64,000 nucleotides of DNA from Candidatus Cloacimonetes bacterium 4572_55 (GCA_002084765.1 NBMB01000003.1:124001-188000), one strand, 5' to 3'; numbered from the stretch's first letter, positions 42,887-53,242 are shown. Notes: generated by a model from the sequence alone, not told the origin. Made by a program: numbers and translations.

Positions 42887-44410
42887 TTAATCATTCGTTC
42901 CGATTTGAATCTCATCTGAGTCTTGACCTTGTCGACGGCTATGAAAAATATGTCCTTCCTCATATTTTTTTAGATCGCCTCTCCAGTCAATGCTTTTCAA
43001 TTCGCCGTCTACATTGGAATGAATCAGATAATAATTTCCGTCATTATTCAGCTCACCGAAAACAAAATACGCGGCTTTTCCTAATAAATAAATATCATCC
43101 TCCGGCAAAGAGTATGTGGTCCGCGTCTCCTTCGATATCGATATGTGGTCGCCCAGATCGTTGTAAACCCATATTTCATAAGGCGCGAAATCTTTTGAGA
43201 AATACTCTCGATCGATTTCACTCACTTGCCCGTAAAGGATAAAAACTCGACCCCGGTCGCTACGCCAACCCGGGACATTGCTGTAGCCATACTCCTTTGT
43301 GGCAAATAGAAAACGCTGTGCATTCTCGTTAAAGAATTCATTTACCGGCGTGCCTGGAGTCGGGTCGAGATTTTCCCAAAAATCGATTAGAAATTGTCGC
43401 TTGCCGATAAAGCTCAAACTTTTGTAAAGCTGGATGTCCCTCTCATTAAAGTGATGGAACGCCTGCCCATAATATCCGGGTTCATTTTCCTCAGTCAGAT
43501 CAGGGATATAGAATTCCTCGCGGTCCTTGGCTATCAATTGATCAACTCCCTGAAAGACATGAAACGGCTCCCTACGAGCTGCAGATTTGCCGGTTAGGGG
43601 GTCAGTAATTTTGATAGACAGGAAATATTTATTTCCCAACGGCACATTTTCCAGCTTAATTGCGGAGGCTAAGATTGCCGAGGGTCCATAAGCCGTCACA
43701 TTTTGTATCGGAAACGACTTGATTGTCTTACCGCTAAAGTCGACAATCTGATAATCGGCTTGGAAAGTCCCCTTTTTCCCCTCCTCAACGCCAAGATTGT
43801 AGATTTCCACATAGAAATAAAGAAGGGGCAGGCCCACTCCTTCCCCGAATAGGCGGGAGGGGTGGGGCACGATAAGAAGCCCATTCTTGACAATCTCGCT
43901 CTCTTCTTCGGAAGACTCCACCAGGCTGGAGAACTGGATATTGCTCAAAAGCAGTTCATTGTCATTGAATTCTGGAATATCCAGCGTGTCAACATAAATC
44001 GCTTGTCGCTCAGCATACTTGTCTTTGACGGTCAACGTAGCCGAGTATTGTCCGGGAAAGAGAACCAGGTCGATCTGGTCTAAAATTGGCATATTCAGAC
44101 GCAATTGAGTCGAATCTTGGACCGTCTTGATCTGCTCCCAGCTCTCATCAACGACAGTTTCGCCTGTTTTTTGATATTGCAATTGTAAATTGGCAATATA
44201 GGCGACTTCATATCCCTCTTCGATTTGACGGGGAGTCAAGTCGTTTTGAGCGATACTCAAGTATATTTCATAATAGGTTGCCTTATTATCAGCCATTTTA
44301 AAAGCCGCAACGTCATACCAGACCGAAAAATCGGGTTCTTCCTGAACCATTCCGATCGATGTTGTCGCTAAAGTAAAAATAAAAAGCAAAGATAAATAGC
44401 GTAATTTCAT
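42887..44410 (-). CDS. GWxTD-domain secreted protein
   Basis: 507 residues with a signal peptide (1-20). The first half is beta-rich. About 330-440 carries the GWxTD domain of FCB-type bacteria: QFLIDFWENLDPTPGTPVNEF, FATKEYGYSNVPGWRSDRGRVFILYG (the GWxTD motif reads GWRSD here), then EIWVYND. The function of the domain is unknown. Proteins with it are usually encoded near PorV-type barrels and sorted secreted proteins, as here. A terminator separates it from PorV upstream. Confidence 0.88.
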   Translation of the reverse strand: MKLRYLSLLFIFTLATTSIGMVQEEPDFSVWYDVAAFKMADNKATYYEIYLSIAQNDLTPRQIEEGYEVAYIANLQLQYQKTGETVVDESWEQIKTVQDSTQLRLNMPILDQIDLVLFPGQYSATLTVKDKYAERQAIYVDTLDIPEFNDNELLLSNIQFSSLVESSEEESEIVKNGLLIVPHPSRLFGEGVGLPLLYFYVEIYNLGVEEGKKGTFQADYQIVDFSGKTIKSFPIQNVTAYGPSAILASAIKLENVPLGNKYFLSIKITDPLTGKSAARREPFHVFQGVDQLIAKDREEFYIPDLTEENEPGYYGQAFHHFNERDIQLYKSLSFIGKRQFLIDFWENLDPTPGTPVNEFFNENAQRFLFATKEYGYSNVPGWRSDRGRVFILYGQVSEIDREYFSKDFAPYEIWVYNDLGDHISISKETRTTYSLPEDDIYLLGKAAYFVFGELNNDGNYYLIHSNVDGELKSIDWRGDLKKYEEGHIFHSRRQGQDSDEIQIGTND

Positions 44411-44448
44411 GGCGTTCTCCTCTCAATCTTACATAAAAAGATTTGACT

Positions 44449-44487
44449 AAAAAAGGGGAGATCAGCCAATTAAGAGCCGATCTCCCC
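44449..44487 (-). terminator. Intrinsic terminator after the PorV-like gene
   Basis: On the minus strand GGGGAGATC pairs perfectly with GATCTCCCC around a 15-nt loop, followed by six T. It lies about 35 bp past the PorV stop. Confidence 0.88.
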
Positions 44488-44522
44488 GCTATCCCTTCAC
44501 TTTTCGATCAAGGAGTCTATGT

Positions 44523-45539
44523 TTAGAAGCCTAATCGAACTGAGAACCAATTTTGGTTATCAAAGAGATCCGTTGGGATATAAGAATAATCGAAGTTTAG
44601 CGCAGTTCCGCCGAGGTCTACCTTGACGCCCGCGCCGAATGTGATGCCGGAAAAAAGATAATTTTCCTGGCCGCAGCCGATGATTCCGCCGCGTAGGAAA
44701 AACATTTCTTTATAGGCGAACTCGCCGCCAAACCGATATTCATTATCAGAATGGTTGTTGAGTTGCAGATCAGAGGACACATTCATGGAGTACATGTCGG
44801 TTTGCAGTGCTTTGTAAGAGACGCCGAACATGATGTTTGACGGCAATTCAAAAGAAGCGGATACCAAACGCACTGGTTTCGGGTTGGCGTTGGGGTCATC
44901 TTCCTCAAATTGTAGTTTTCTCTCGAAATCAGCTCCGTCGAACCGCATATCTGGTCCGATCGATTTGAGAACAACGCCAAACCGTAGCCCTTGCACTGGC
45001 GTGACATATTGAAAACCGAAGTCCAGCGCAAAACCGTTTGCACTGGTATTCTCCACATTTTCGCTAACATAGTTGAATGTGGATCCGAAATAAACTCGGT
45101 CGGTCATCTGACGGGAATAGGTCAGACCCAATACCCAGAAGTTCGGATCGATCATCACGCCAGTTCCTTCTGGTTGAGACTCGGTGGTTTCTTCCCACTC
45201 GCCGAGATCAAGCACTTTTGCGCTGATGCCGATTGTCCCTATTCCGCCGGTAGGGGCCGTGACGGCAAAATAATTAATGTTGATGTCCGCGATATATTCG
45301 CCGTACGAGAACACTGCTTCATAACCTGGCGTTGCCGAGGCACCCGCAGGGTTCCAGAATAGTGCTTCGGTCCCGGTCACATCCGCCAGGACTGCGCCGC
45401 CCAATGCGGTCGCGCGTCCGCCGACCGGTAGTCTAAGCTCTAATGCTCCGACAACGCCAATACGCTTATTTTCCGCATGCACGATGCCGATGCACAGAAA
45501 AATGATTAAAACAGATAGTAGAATACTACTCTTTCTCAT
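44523..45539 (-). CDS. PorV/PorQ-family outer-membrane protein
   Basis: 338 residues with a signal peptide (1-22). RLPVGGRATALGGAVLADVTGTEALFWNPAG is the PorV/UPF0164 opening. Alternating beta strands follow and the protein ends with Phe (WFSVRLGF), as barrel proteins do. PorV shuttles T9SS cargo in Bacteroidetes. The several proteins with FlgD-like sorting tails in this window fit a related route (inference). It follows the 1116-residue secreted protein in the operon, with an 84-bp gap. Confidence 0.9.
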   Translation of the reverse strand: MRKSSILLSVLIIFLCIGIVHAENKRIGVVGALELRLPVGGRATALGGAVLADVTGTEALFWNPAGASATPGYEAVFSYGEYIADININYFAVTAPTGGIGTIGISAKVLDLGEWEETTESQPEGTGVMIDPNFWVLGLTYSRQMTDRVYFGSTFNYVSENVENTSANGFALDFGFQYVTPVQGLRFGVVLKSIGPDMRFDGADFERKLQFEEDDPNANPKPVRLVSASFELPSNIMFGVSYKALQTDMYSMNVSSDLQLNNHSDNEYRFGGEFAYKEMFFLRGGIIGCGQENYLFSGITFGAGVKVDLGGTALNFDYSYIPTDLFDNQNWFSVRLGF

Positions 45540-45623
45540 CTTTAACCTCCCAAAAATATCTTAGGTTGATCGAATCTTCATCTAAATCCATTATTTTAAT
45601 CCATAATAGAGATTCGTAACCGA

Positions 45624-48600
45624 TTAATACTCGGTCATCCGCTCCTCTTCCATAAAAATAGCGACTTTTCCGTAAGTTTCACCGAAATCAGACTCCAGAT
45701 GCCAGATGTAAATACCGCTGGCAATGGGGATCTCGTTGCTGTTCGTCAAGTCCCATTCATAGATGGAACTTGGATCGGACGGATCGTCGTCATTTGCCGA
45801 GGGCGGATCATCTTTATTAATTTTACGGACTAAGTCGCCGGCAAGATTAAAAATTCGAATGGTACATTTTGCAGGAAGATGCGTGAATTGCAGCTTCCGC
45901 TCGAATTGATTCGGCTCCCACGAGGATTTACAGTAATACGGGTTTGGCACGACTTTGACATCATCCAGCTGATTTTCGCTCTTGACCAATTCCGCGTCGT
46001 CCAATGTGGGCGCGACTGAGGTAAAGGTGAACTTATCAGCAGGCGTGTTGATATAGGCTGGGACGATTGTGAAGTGGTCTTCGCCAGTCCCCCCAGGCGA
46101 AAAGGAAGCTTCCCCACGCCGATTGACGGTCAGCCAATACATGACTGGCATTGCATCATCAATGAGGTTGCCTGTAAAGTCGTCATTTATCGTCTCACTG
46201 TAATCCGCATCATAGATAAAGAGCCACTCACGCGGACCGCCGCCTGCGGTATTATCAAAATGACCGTGGTCGCCAGGCCACCATTTACCATCGACCAGAC
46301 CTCCGCCTGGGGCGATCAGAGCGCCGGTTTCCTCGTCGTAAGTTCTTGGCTGATTGTTCTCTAAGAATCCAACAACAAGCCGACGGGGATTGTCAGGGTC
46401 TTCGACATCCCATGCGGAAAGCGGCACGCTTTTCTCGAAATCTTGGAAGTCATAAGAGCCGCCGTTTGGCATATATTCGGCAAATTCCGGTTCTTGAGGA
46501 TCCGACCCGAAATTGCGTCCATACCGGTACGCATAAGAGAGATTCTCATCATCCATGTCGAACGGAGGATTAAAGAAAACGGTATCCGATCCCACATGAG
46601 CGAGAATCAGGAGGACTTTCTTGAGGTCCGGAGCCGCGACCATTGGGTCTTCCGCGCCGCCCCAATTGAATTGGGGACTTCCCCATCCGATTGCGCCGCG
46701 AAATCCTTCCCATCCGAAGTCGGCGTTAGCCCAGGTAAACCGACGATTTCCCTGTGGAATATCCCATCCCCAGGTATTCTCATCATCGCTGGAGTACATA
46801 TCCTCCTGCTTGACGCCGGGCGGGGGACCGGTTACTTTCAGCAAGAAGCCGTCTGAAAGCAATTGGGTATGCAGATCCTGCGAAGCCGCCTCAAGTTGAT
46901 TCTCAAAAATCGTGGTGGCCACGCCGTCTACAGTCTTTTTTGCATCCCATACTGTGCAGGTATACGGGATGATCTCGATCACTTCTCCAGTGGAATCGTC
47001 TAAGACTTGTTCAAAGCCGCAAATTTCCGCGTCAGTGATTTCTCGAAAAGTCACCTCATAATCAGCGTCGATTATCTCGCTGGGGTCTACGATGACCGGC
47101 CGGACAATCCCGTCGCTCTTACCAGATATGTGGCTTGCGTCGATAACGTCGTCGTATACATATTCAAAATTGTCGCCCATATTTAGGGCGTTAGGAACCG
47201 CCTCGATAATCTGGGCGGAGTTCTCTAATGTCCTGATCGTCGCTTCCGGGTCTTCGTTGTAGGAATAAGCGGTCACTGCGAAAAGGTATGTGCTGCCGTT
47301 GTAGAGGTCCAGGCCTCTTTTGGCATCTTCCGTAATCATCACAGAGCGTCTAATTCCGCTGTCAGATCCGACCTGTTTCACGACGTCCACCAGGTCGCCG
47401 GCATTTGGGTCCACCTCTTTTTGTAGGATGTGCCCCACGCCGTTATCGATATCATAAACCCCGATTTTTCTCGGATTCAGATCGCCGATATAACCGAATT
47501 GGTAAATATTATAACCTTCGAATTCGAACTCGCTGTCCGAATCGACTTCGGAACGGTCATCCCAATAGAGGATGATATGCTGGTCCCCAGTCACCACACT
47601 GACTTCTGGGGGAGGTGGGGGATCAGGAATGACAAAGGCTTTGTCAAACGCTTCTTGAGCAAACTGATCGAAATATTTCATCACAGAAATGCTGCTCAAG
47701 CGATCGCCTCCCTGTCCTACGATAATCGCGGCGACAACCTCTTGCACACCCGGCTCGCCCAGATCCGGCTCGCCATCGCCATCGGTATCTTCCCAAGGAT
47801 CGAGGGTGAAGGGACCGCTGGAGAGCATAAAACGGCGGTCAGCCGCGTTTGTATCTATCCAGCCTACGCCGGTGGTCGGATCGTAGTCATGATAATAATG
47901 GGTCGGCGATCCCGTATATTGATCGATCAAGTCGTCGCCGTTCGGTTCCAGCCCCTGCATATAGAAGTAGGACTCTGTCGGAGAATGGGGGTCGGTTCCA
48001 TTGGTATACTTATTAAAAGAGGTCATGCCCAATATTTTCATGCCCTCAAACACGCGTCCGTCCGGCAGGGTCACCTCGGCTCCAGCGGTTGTATCTGGCA
48101 CAAGGGGGCCTTGAAAAAAGTCAAAACCGACCGCGGGCGGCGCGCTACCATAGACGTTGTCGTTATTGGTCGCGTTATAGCAGTATCCAAGACTCAGGTC
48201 TGTATCGCAACCGACCAGATCGTCACCAGACCCGCCCAGATCAGGATCTGACCAGAGAGAAAAGTAGGTATCTTCTATGGTGTCGCATCCCTTGTTAATG
48301 ACTTTCATTTGGAAGAAAATCACATTTCCCAGGGGATCGGCTCGGTCAAAACCGAATGTGGTGTGCTGAACCTCAATATTCATCGGCAAGGTGCCGCCAG
48401 CATCATTAATATGCTGGTCGGGAACACCATCGTGATAGACGGAAAACAGAGTCTGGTCGCCGGTAATACGCGGCAACTCGCCCTCGTCGTATCGATTGTT
48501 GTTGTTTGCATCCACATAAGGCGCGCCCTGGTCAAAAGGCCAATTGGCATAATCCGGATTGCTATTGTCGTCGCCCTTATAGATCTTGTATACATAATAG

Positions 48601-48974
48601 TCGGGATCGTCCGTTGCATTGTAGGGACCACCCTCACAGCTTTCGATATACCCAGGGGTGTATTCATAAGCATACTCTGCGACAGTGACACGGGTCTCTC
48701 CGTTCACAGTTCCGCCGACCCACAGGCCAGACGCGTACACTACTGTTTTGTCTGTGCCGCGAGGATACCACAACCCAGAAATATCATTGTTGGCGATCCA
48801 GCGGGAAAAAGAACCCCTGTTGGTCACCACCATCTCCAACATATTCACATCAATGCGCTTATCCGTATCGTAGCTCATTGGCGTCGCCGCGTTGTGATAT
48901 TCCGCCGGCGGAGCGGCGAAAGCGGCAGAGCTTAATAATACAGCGAATAAGACTAATAAACTCATATATCTCAT
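45624..48974 (-). CDS. Large secreted protein with FnIII-like region and C-terminal sorting domain
   Basis: 1116 residues from the ATG at 48974, chosen for ggaggt upstream and the signal peptide MRYMSLLVLFAVLLSSAAFA. An N-terminal region found in FCB lineages follows (MSYDTDKRIDVNMLEMV, GLWYPRGTDKTVVYASGLWV). About 480-590 is FnIII-like (ITLYWD-type strand HIILYWDDRSEVD, GYNIYQFG). The end is a variant FlgD-like tail (VVPNPYYCKSSWEP, CTIRIFNLAGDLVRKI, IASGIYIWHLESDFG). No catalytic residues are recognised. It lies between a TonB receptor and PorV, so a role as a surface partner of the receptor is plausible. Confidence 0.82.
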   Translation of the reverse strand: MRYMSLLVLFAVLLSSAAFAAPPAEYHNAATPMSYDTDKRIDVNMLEMVVTNRGSFSRWIANNDISGLWYPRGTDKTVVYASGLWVGGTVNGETRVTVAEYAYEYTPGYIESCEGGPYNATDDPDYYVYKIYKGDDNSNPDYANWPFDQGAPYVDANNNNRYDEGELPRITGDQTLFSVYHDGVPDQHINDAGGTLPMNIEVQHTTFGFDRADPLGNVIFFQMKVINKGCDTIEDTYFSLWSDPDLGGSGDDLVGCDTDLSLGYCYNATNNDNVYGSAPPAVGFDFFQGPLVPDTTAGAEVTLPDGRVFEGMKILGMTSFNKYTNGTDPHSPTESYFYMQGLEPNGDDLIDQYTGSPTHYYHDYDPTTGVGWIDTNAADRRFMLSSGPFTLDPWEDTDGDGEPDLGEPGVQEVVAAIIVGQGGDRLSSISVMKYFDQFAQEAFDKAFVIPDPPPPPEVSVVTGDQHIILYWDDRSEVDSDSEFEFEGYNIYQFGYIGDLNPRKIGVYDIDNGVGHILQKEVDPNAGDLVDVVKQVGSDSGIRRSVMITEDAKRGLDLYNGSTYLFAVTAYSYNEDPEATIRTLENSAQIIEAVPNALNMGDNFEYVYDDVIDASHISGKSDGIVRPVIVDPSEIIDADYEVTFREITDAEICGFEQVLDDSTGEVIEIIPYTCTVWDAKKTVDGVATTIFENQLEAASQDLHTQLLSDGFLLKVTGPPPGVKQEDMYSSDDENTWGWDIPQGNRRFTWANADFGWEGFRGAIGWGSPQFNWGGAEDPMVAAPDLKKVLLILAHVGSDTVFFNPPFDMDDENLSYAYRYGRNFGSDPQEPEFAEYMPNGGSYDFQDFEKSVPLSAWDVEDPDNPRRLVVGFLENNQPRTYDEETGALIAPGGGLVDGKWWPGDHGHFDNTAGGGPREWLFIYDADYSETINDDFTGNLIDDAMPVMYWLTVNRRGEASFSPGGTGEDHFTIVPAYINTPADKFTFTSVAPTLDDAELVKSENQLDDVKVVPNPYYCKSSWEPNQFERKLQFTHLPAKCTIRIFNLAGDLVRKINKDDPPSANDDDPSDPSSIYEWDLTNSNEIPIASGIYIWHLESDFGETYGKVAIFMEEERMTEY

Positions 48975-49026
48975 ACAAACAAACCTCCGTAATTTACAGG
49001 TTATACTTTTCTTAAAAAGCAGTCTC

Positions 49027-52000
49027 TTAGAAGCCGATTTCAATGCCAAAACGAACAACACGCGGCAGATCGTAGTTACGAGGATTCCGTTCTTTCAACA
49101 TATATTTCTCTTCGCCGGTCAGACCAGACGAATCGTGCGCTTCCAAATAGGTATCCTGGAATTCCACTCCCTCTGGTGAATTCAACCAAGAGGTGGATTC
49201 AGGATCGCCAGTTCCCTCGTACACGTCAACTGCATTATCCCGATCCATCAGATTTAGCACCCAAACATAGAAATTCATGTCAAATCCGCCCAACTGAAAG
49301 GTCTTGTTCGCCTTCATATCCATACGAAACACCCAGGGACCATAGCGGGAGTTGATAGCTCCGTTGGTTTCCGGCGTGACAGAGGCTTCGGTCACTTCGT
49401 TATAGGTTTTTGCCGGCGTATAAGGCGTGCCGCTGGCAAAAGAGCCGAGAAGATTCACGCCGAAGTTGTTCAGCAGGGGAATCGGGGCGTTGTTGGTATA
49501 ACGATAGTCCGTGTTAAAGGTGAGCTTATGACGCTGATCATAGTCCAGCGGCGCGGAAGTCTTTGGCGAGTCCTCACCGTGCCATTGCGAATTATAACTT
49601 GACGTCGATGTGGAGCCGGTACCGGTAGCCCAGGACAGGGAGTAGCTCACATTTGTTGCCAAGTTGTTGGTGCGCATGGTGCGGAAAGAGAAGTCAAATC
49701 CTTTAATCGTTCCATAATCGCTGTTTTTGTACGGCGTGAAACTTGCCGGAAAGGAAGAGACATTTTCAATCTGCGCTAGATCGGTAACCGACTTATAATA
49801 AGAGGTTATCTCTAACACAGAACGCTCGCCCAATTGGTGACGCATGCCAAATTCATAAGCGGTGGTTTTTTCCCAATCTAAGTTCGGGTTGCCGACCGTG
49901 GTGAAATAGGGGCTGTTCCGCACGTAGTAGTCCAGATAAGTATAGCCCACATAGAGATCGACCAGACGCGGTTGTTGATAAAAGATACCATAGTTGGCGT
50001 GGAAAACTGTCCGATCAGTGACCGGAAAACCGATGCCAATACGGGGACTAAACGCTGTTTGCTCATCAGCGTCCTTCAGGTCTTTATCTTTATCCATCCG
50101 GTTGGGGTTGTTATAATCGGCATCCCCAGGTTGCGCCTCTTGATTTGGATCGCCAAGCGGATAATGTTCATCTACCAATTGCTCGGTGTTCACATCGATA
50201 TAATCGTAACGTACGCCGTAGTTGACGACGATTCCCTCATATTCAAATTTATCTTGAAGATAGAAGGAAAGGGTGAGCGGTTCTTTGGGTCCATCCAGAC
50301 CTGTGCCAGTATCCTCAAACGGCTCGCCTTCGTCATAGATTCCATTGTTATTCTCATCGGTGAAAGGCTCGCCATAGTTATAGTCATGGTTGCCTTCCAT
50401 CGGATCGTCAGTCTCGATTAACTCGCGCTCGACCGGGTCCCAGCGATAGCCGTAAAGATCGACATCTTGCTCCGCATAACCCGGATCAGTCAAAAACGCC
50501 CAGGAACGGTTGGCGTACACAGCACTATAATAACGCAGTTTATGCTTCTGGAGATCAACGCCAAATTTGAGCTCATGGTCGGGGTGAATTTGGCTGATGA
50601 CGTCAAAATCAAAACCGACATACCTGGAACTCCGTTTCAGGTATGCACCTCTGTTGACATGACCCTCGTCGCCTCCTACGACAAACTGCACCGAATCCCA
50701 CCCGGCGGACTCAGAACCCCAAACGTCCTGATTCCATGCGTAACTGCCATACTCGGTCGGGGTGGGACCATCGATATCGTCCCAACTCCAGTACAGAGTT
50801 GTTGCGTCGTAATTGGGGTTTTGGACTGGACGGGCATATTCCATCATATCGTGCTTATGCACTCCGTCGCCGACGAACCGGGACGTGCCAAAATAATTTC
50901 CAGCCACGGTGAAGACTGTATTTTTGTTCATCTGATAGGTCATCTTGCCGTTCACGCCGAGATTCCGGTCTTCGTAATAATTGGCGTGTTCCGAATTAAA
51001 AAGATACCGGTGCTGATAGCGTTGATAGTCATCGGTCGATCCAATGGTGGACATATCCAGCTTGATGTTGTCGGTCAAGTCCACGTCGATTTTTGCTTGG
51101 AAAGACCAACTGTCCCGCCAGTTCCCCGGAAGCACACCGTCGCGATAGTGGGTATAATCGCTCCTGTGCGCGTCATAGGTGTTCAGCGTGCCGATATTGT
51201 AGGTAGACCCATCACTGTTTGACATTTCTACGGAATCCCTATCCGCAATCAGATCAAAATATTTGCCAGAAATGTTGGCGCGAGGGGTTCGGTTTCTCTC
51301 CCATGCCCGAGAAGCGGAAACAAAAAAGCTGACTTTGTCGTTGCCCGGAACCAGTGGTCCGCTGAAGGAAAAGTCATACATATTATAATCCTGCGGCTCG
51401 CTTCCCGCTCCGACATTATCGGTGACCGCATGCACTTTTCCGGAAAATTGGGGCTGTCCCCGCCGAGTGGTCACATTGACAGCACCGGACATGATCCGAC
51501 CATATTCGGCATTGAAACCGCCGGTCATAATCACGATCTCATCCACAGCACCAGGAGCGATGGTTGCTGTGGTCCGACCGGTGATCGGGTCTTGCACAGA
51601 AAAACCATCCACAATATACGCCACTTGATTGGCGCGTCCTCCGCGGACGTTTAGTTGAGGTAGATTCGATGCGCTGGTCCCTTGACCGCCGCGACGCCTC
51701 ACCATGCCGTTGCCGCTGTCCTGAAACTGAACCACGCCAGCGGAAATACCGACCACTTCCTGGATACTGCTAACAGGCATGTTCTCGATCTCCTCAGAAG
51801 AAGAGACCCGGACAGAACCGGTCTGATCGCGCTGAACAAGCGGTCTCTCAGCTCTAATGACCGTCACGTCGCCTTTCAGGACCTCCTCGCTCAACTCAAA
51901 GTCGATCGTGGTGGTTAAGTCCGCGGAAACGTGAACTTCCTCAAATCTCATTTTTTGGTAACCTATAATCGACGCGGTAAGATTATAGTCGCCAGGACGG

Positions 52001-52221
52001 ACGTTGATAATGATATAACGACCCTCAATATCGGTTGCTGCCCCCATTGTGGTGCCTTCAATCACCACATTCACACCTGGCAAGGACTCTCCAGTTTTCT
52101 TATCCAGAATTTTTCCGGATATCTTGCCAGTCGTGGCTGAAAATGCTAGACTTGCCGCGAGAAGACCAATGATAAATATGGCCGCCACAGCATAAAATTT
52201 TCTCACCAAACTACTTTTCAT
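49027..52221 (-). CDS. TonB-dependent receptor with N-terminal CarboxypepD-reg domain
   Basis: 1064 residues from the ATG at 52221 (ribosome site ggagga), with a signal peptide (about 1-30). About 31-115 is a carboxypeptidase-regulatory-like domain (KISGKILDKKTGESLPGVNV, GRYIIINVRPGDY). The plug follows (LPQLNVRGGRANQVAYIVDG, TGGFNAEYGRIMSGAVNV), then a 22-strand barrel ending RVVRFGIEIGF. An EF-hand-like DENNNGIYDEGE lies in an outer loop. The architecture is SusC-like but no SusD partner is present. The adjacent 1116-residue protein may fill that place (inference). A strong promoter lies 270 bp upstream, leaving a long leader. Confidence 0.92.
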   Translation of the reverse strand: MKSSLVRKFYAVAAIFIIGLLAASLAFSATTGKISGKILDKKTGESLPGVNVVIEGTTMGAATDIEGRYIIINVRPGDYNLTASIIGYQKMRFEEVHVSADLTTTIDFELSEEVLKGDVTVIRAERPLVQRDQTGSVRVSSSEEIENMPVSSIQEVVGISAGVVQFQDSGNGMVRRRGGQGTSASNLPQLNVRGGRANQVAYIVDGFSVQDPITGRTTATIAPGAVDEIVIMTGGFNAEYGRIMSGAVNVTTRRGQPQFSGKVHAVTDNVGAGSEPQDYNMYDFSFSGPLVPGNDKVSFFVSASRAWERNRTPRANISGKYFDLIADRDSVEMSNSDGSTYNIGTLNTYDAHRSDYTHYRDGVLPGNWRDSWSFQAKIDVDLTDNIKLDMSTIGSTDDYQRYQHRYLFNSEHANYYEDRNLGVNGKMTYQMNKNTVFTVAGNYFGTSRFVGDGVHKHDMMEYARPVQNPNYDATTLYWSWDDIDGPTPTEYGSYAWNQDVWGSESAGWDSVQFVVGGDEGHVNRGAYLKRSSRYVGFDFDVISQIHPDHELKFGVDLQKHKLRYYSAVYANRSWAFLTDPGYAEQDVDLYGYRWDPVERELIETDDPMEGNHDYNYGEPFTDENNNGIYDEGEPFEDTGTGLDGPKEPLTLSFYLQDKFEYEGIVVNYGVRYDYIDVNTEQLVDEHYPLGDPNQEAQPGDADYNNPNRMDKDKDLKDADEQTAFSPRIGIGFPVTDRTVFHANYGIFYQQPRLVDLYVGYTYLDYYVRNSPYFTTVGNPNLDWEKTTAYEFGMRHQLGERSVLEITSYYKSVTDLAQIENVSSFPASFTPYKNSDYGTIKGFDFSFRTMRTNNLATNVSYSLSWATGTGSTSTSSYNSQWHGEDSPKTSAPLDYDQRHKLTFNTDYRYTNNAPIPLLNNFGVNLLGSFASGTPYTPAKTYNEVTEASVTPETNGAINSRYGPWVFRMDMKANKTFQLGGFDMNFYVWVLNLMDRDNAVDVYEGTGDPESTSWLNSPEGVEFQDTYLEAHDSSGLTGEEKYMLKERNPRNYDLPRVVRFGIEIGF

Positions 52222-52491
52222 AATTCCTCCATAATTACCTATTACTTGAAATTCAATCGGTAAGAGTAAAAGTGAAACAACACATTTAAAAAATACAGTT
52301 GATAAACAAAGACACCCGAAATGCGGCGGGCGGTTCCCATCCAACGAGTTTTACAACACACCTCCTCTTTAGCTTTTTCTTGAAGATTTTTAGACGATAC
52401 TTAAATAGACTCCCCCATAAACGTAGAACAAACCGTGCGGATTAAGACAAATTCACTGTACGAACTGCATGAATTCTAAGAACTTGAAAAA

Positions 52492-52520
52492 AGTCTACAA
52501 AATGTGAAATTTTTTGTCAA
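52492..52520 (-). promoter_or_regulatory. Promoter of the TonB receptor operon
   Basis: Minus strand TTGACA (52515-52520), 17-bp spacer, TAGACT (52492-52497). The 358-bp gap 52222-52579 contains this promoter and a transcript leader of about 260 nt before the receptor ATG. The receptor frame stays open in the leader back to 52344, but no ribosome site supports that start. No known riboswitch was recognised. Confidence 0.65.
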
Positions 52521-52579
52521 GGTTTTTTTTGGATTACGGAACATTTTTATGAAACCAAATCTGTCGCTCTATTTTTGAA

Positions 52580-53242
52580 TCATGTTTTGCATAATTGTAT
52601 TCCCCGGATGATCCCACCGGAACTCGCGCAAAAATTCACGTTGTGCGAAAGCAAATCCGATTTCAATTGAGCCGAATGGAAGTGGGAATCCCGCGAGAAG
52701 AAAAAAATAGAATGACCATCGGTTTGGTCGGTTTGTTTGTCGGTTGGAAGGGAAGAGGCATAATCGAGGATAACCGCGTAGATCAAAGCGTCGGTGCCTA
52801 TCAAAATCGGTCCTGTCGAGGGATCGAATCCGTATGCTGGATTCAAGGCGATTCTTTCCTTTAGTGCCAGGATTTCTGGAGAGAGAGGAAGGAGGCGGGC
52901 AGATTTCGTCAATTGATCCGATATCTCCTGTGCGCGCTGCTGATCTTCTTGATTAAGCTCGTGGATCATAGCCTCGGCCCGGATAAAATGGCGACTTCTC
53001 TGCGGATTGCGTTTCCGACGGGGACCTCGATCCAACTCTTTTGCCAGATGGTGGCAGCGCTGGGCAAACTCGTTTCGATTATGAACTTGGAACAAAATTG
53101 CCTGCTCCGCCTCTAAAAGGCAGATTGCAGGCAGAACCAGCTTAATTTTTCCAGAATTTGCCAGATCGAACAAGTAACGCGCGTCGTTTTCATCATGAAT
53201 GACTTCGACAATAAAATTGGTTTCCGCGATCAATGTGATCAT
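52580..53242 (-). CDS. PIN-like domain protein
   Basis: 220 residues. The start MITLIAETNFIVEVIHDEN is PIN-like, with Glu in place of the usual first Asp. VLPAICLLEAEQAI gives the next acidic position and TGPILIGTDALIYAVILDYA the third. FFFSRDSHFHSAQL is the closing motif (SRD). A long charged insertion lies at about 70-110 (GPRRKRNPQRSRHF). No antitoxin gene is adjacent, so it may be a non-toxin PIN-like nuclease or a solitary relic. It ends in the gap before the TonB operon promoter. Confidence 0.7.
   Translation of the reverse strand: MITLIAETNFIVEVIHDENDARYLFDLANSGKIKLVLPAICLLEAEQAILFQVHNRNEFAQRCHHLAKELDRGPRRKRNPQRSRHFIRAEAMIHELNQEDQQRAQEISDQLTKSARLLPLSPEILALKERIALNPAYGFDPSTGPILIGTDALIYAVILDYASSLPTDKQTDQTDGHSIFFFSRDSHFHSAQLKSDLLSHNVNFCASSGGIIRGIQLCKT

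Noticed and set aside
47430-48251. Long plus-strand frame of 273 codons
   Set aside because: It is antisense to the 1116-residue secreted protein, which has clear domain structure and a signal peptide.
49027-52344. Extended N-terminus of the TonB receptor starting at 52344
   Set aside because: The extension lacks a ribosome site and would bury the clear signal peptide that begins at 52221.
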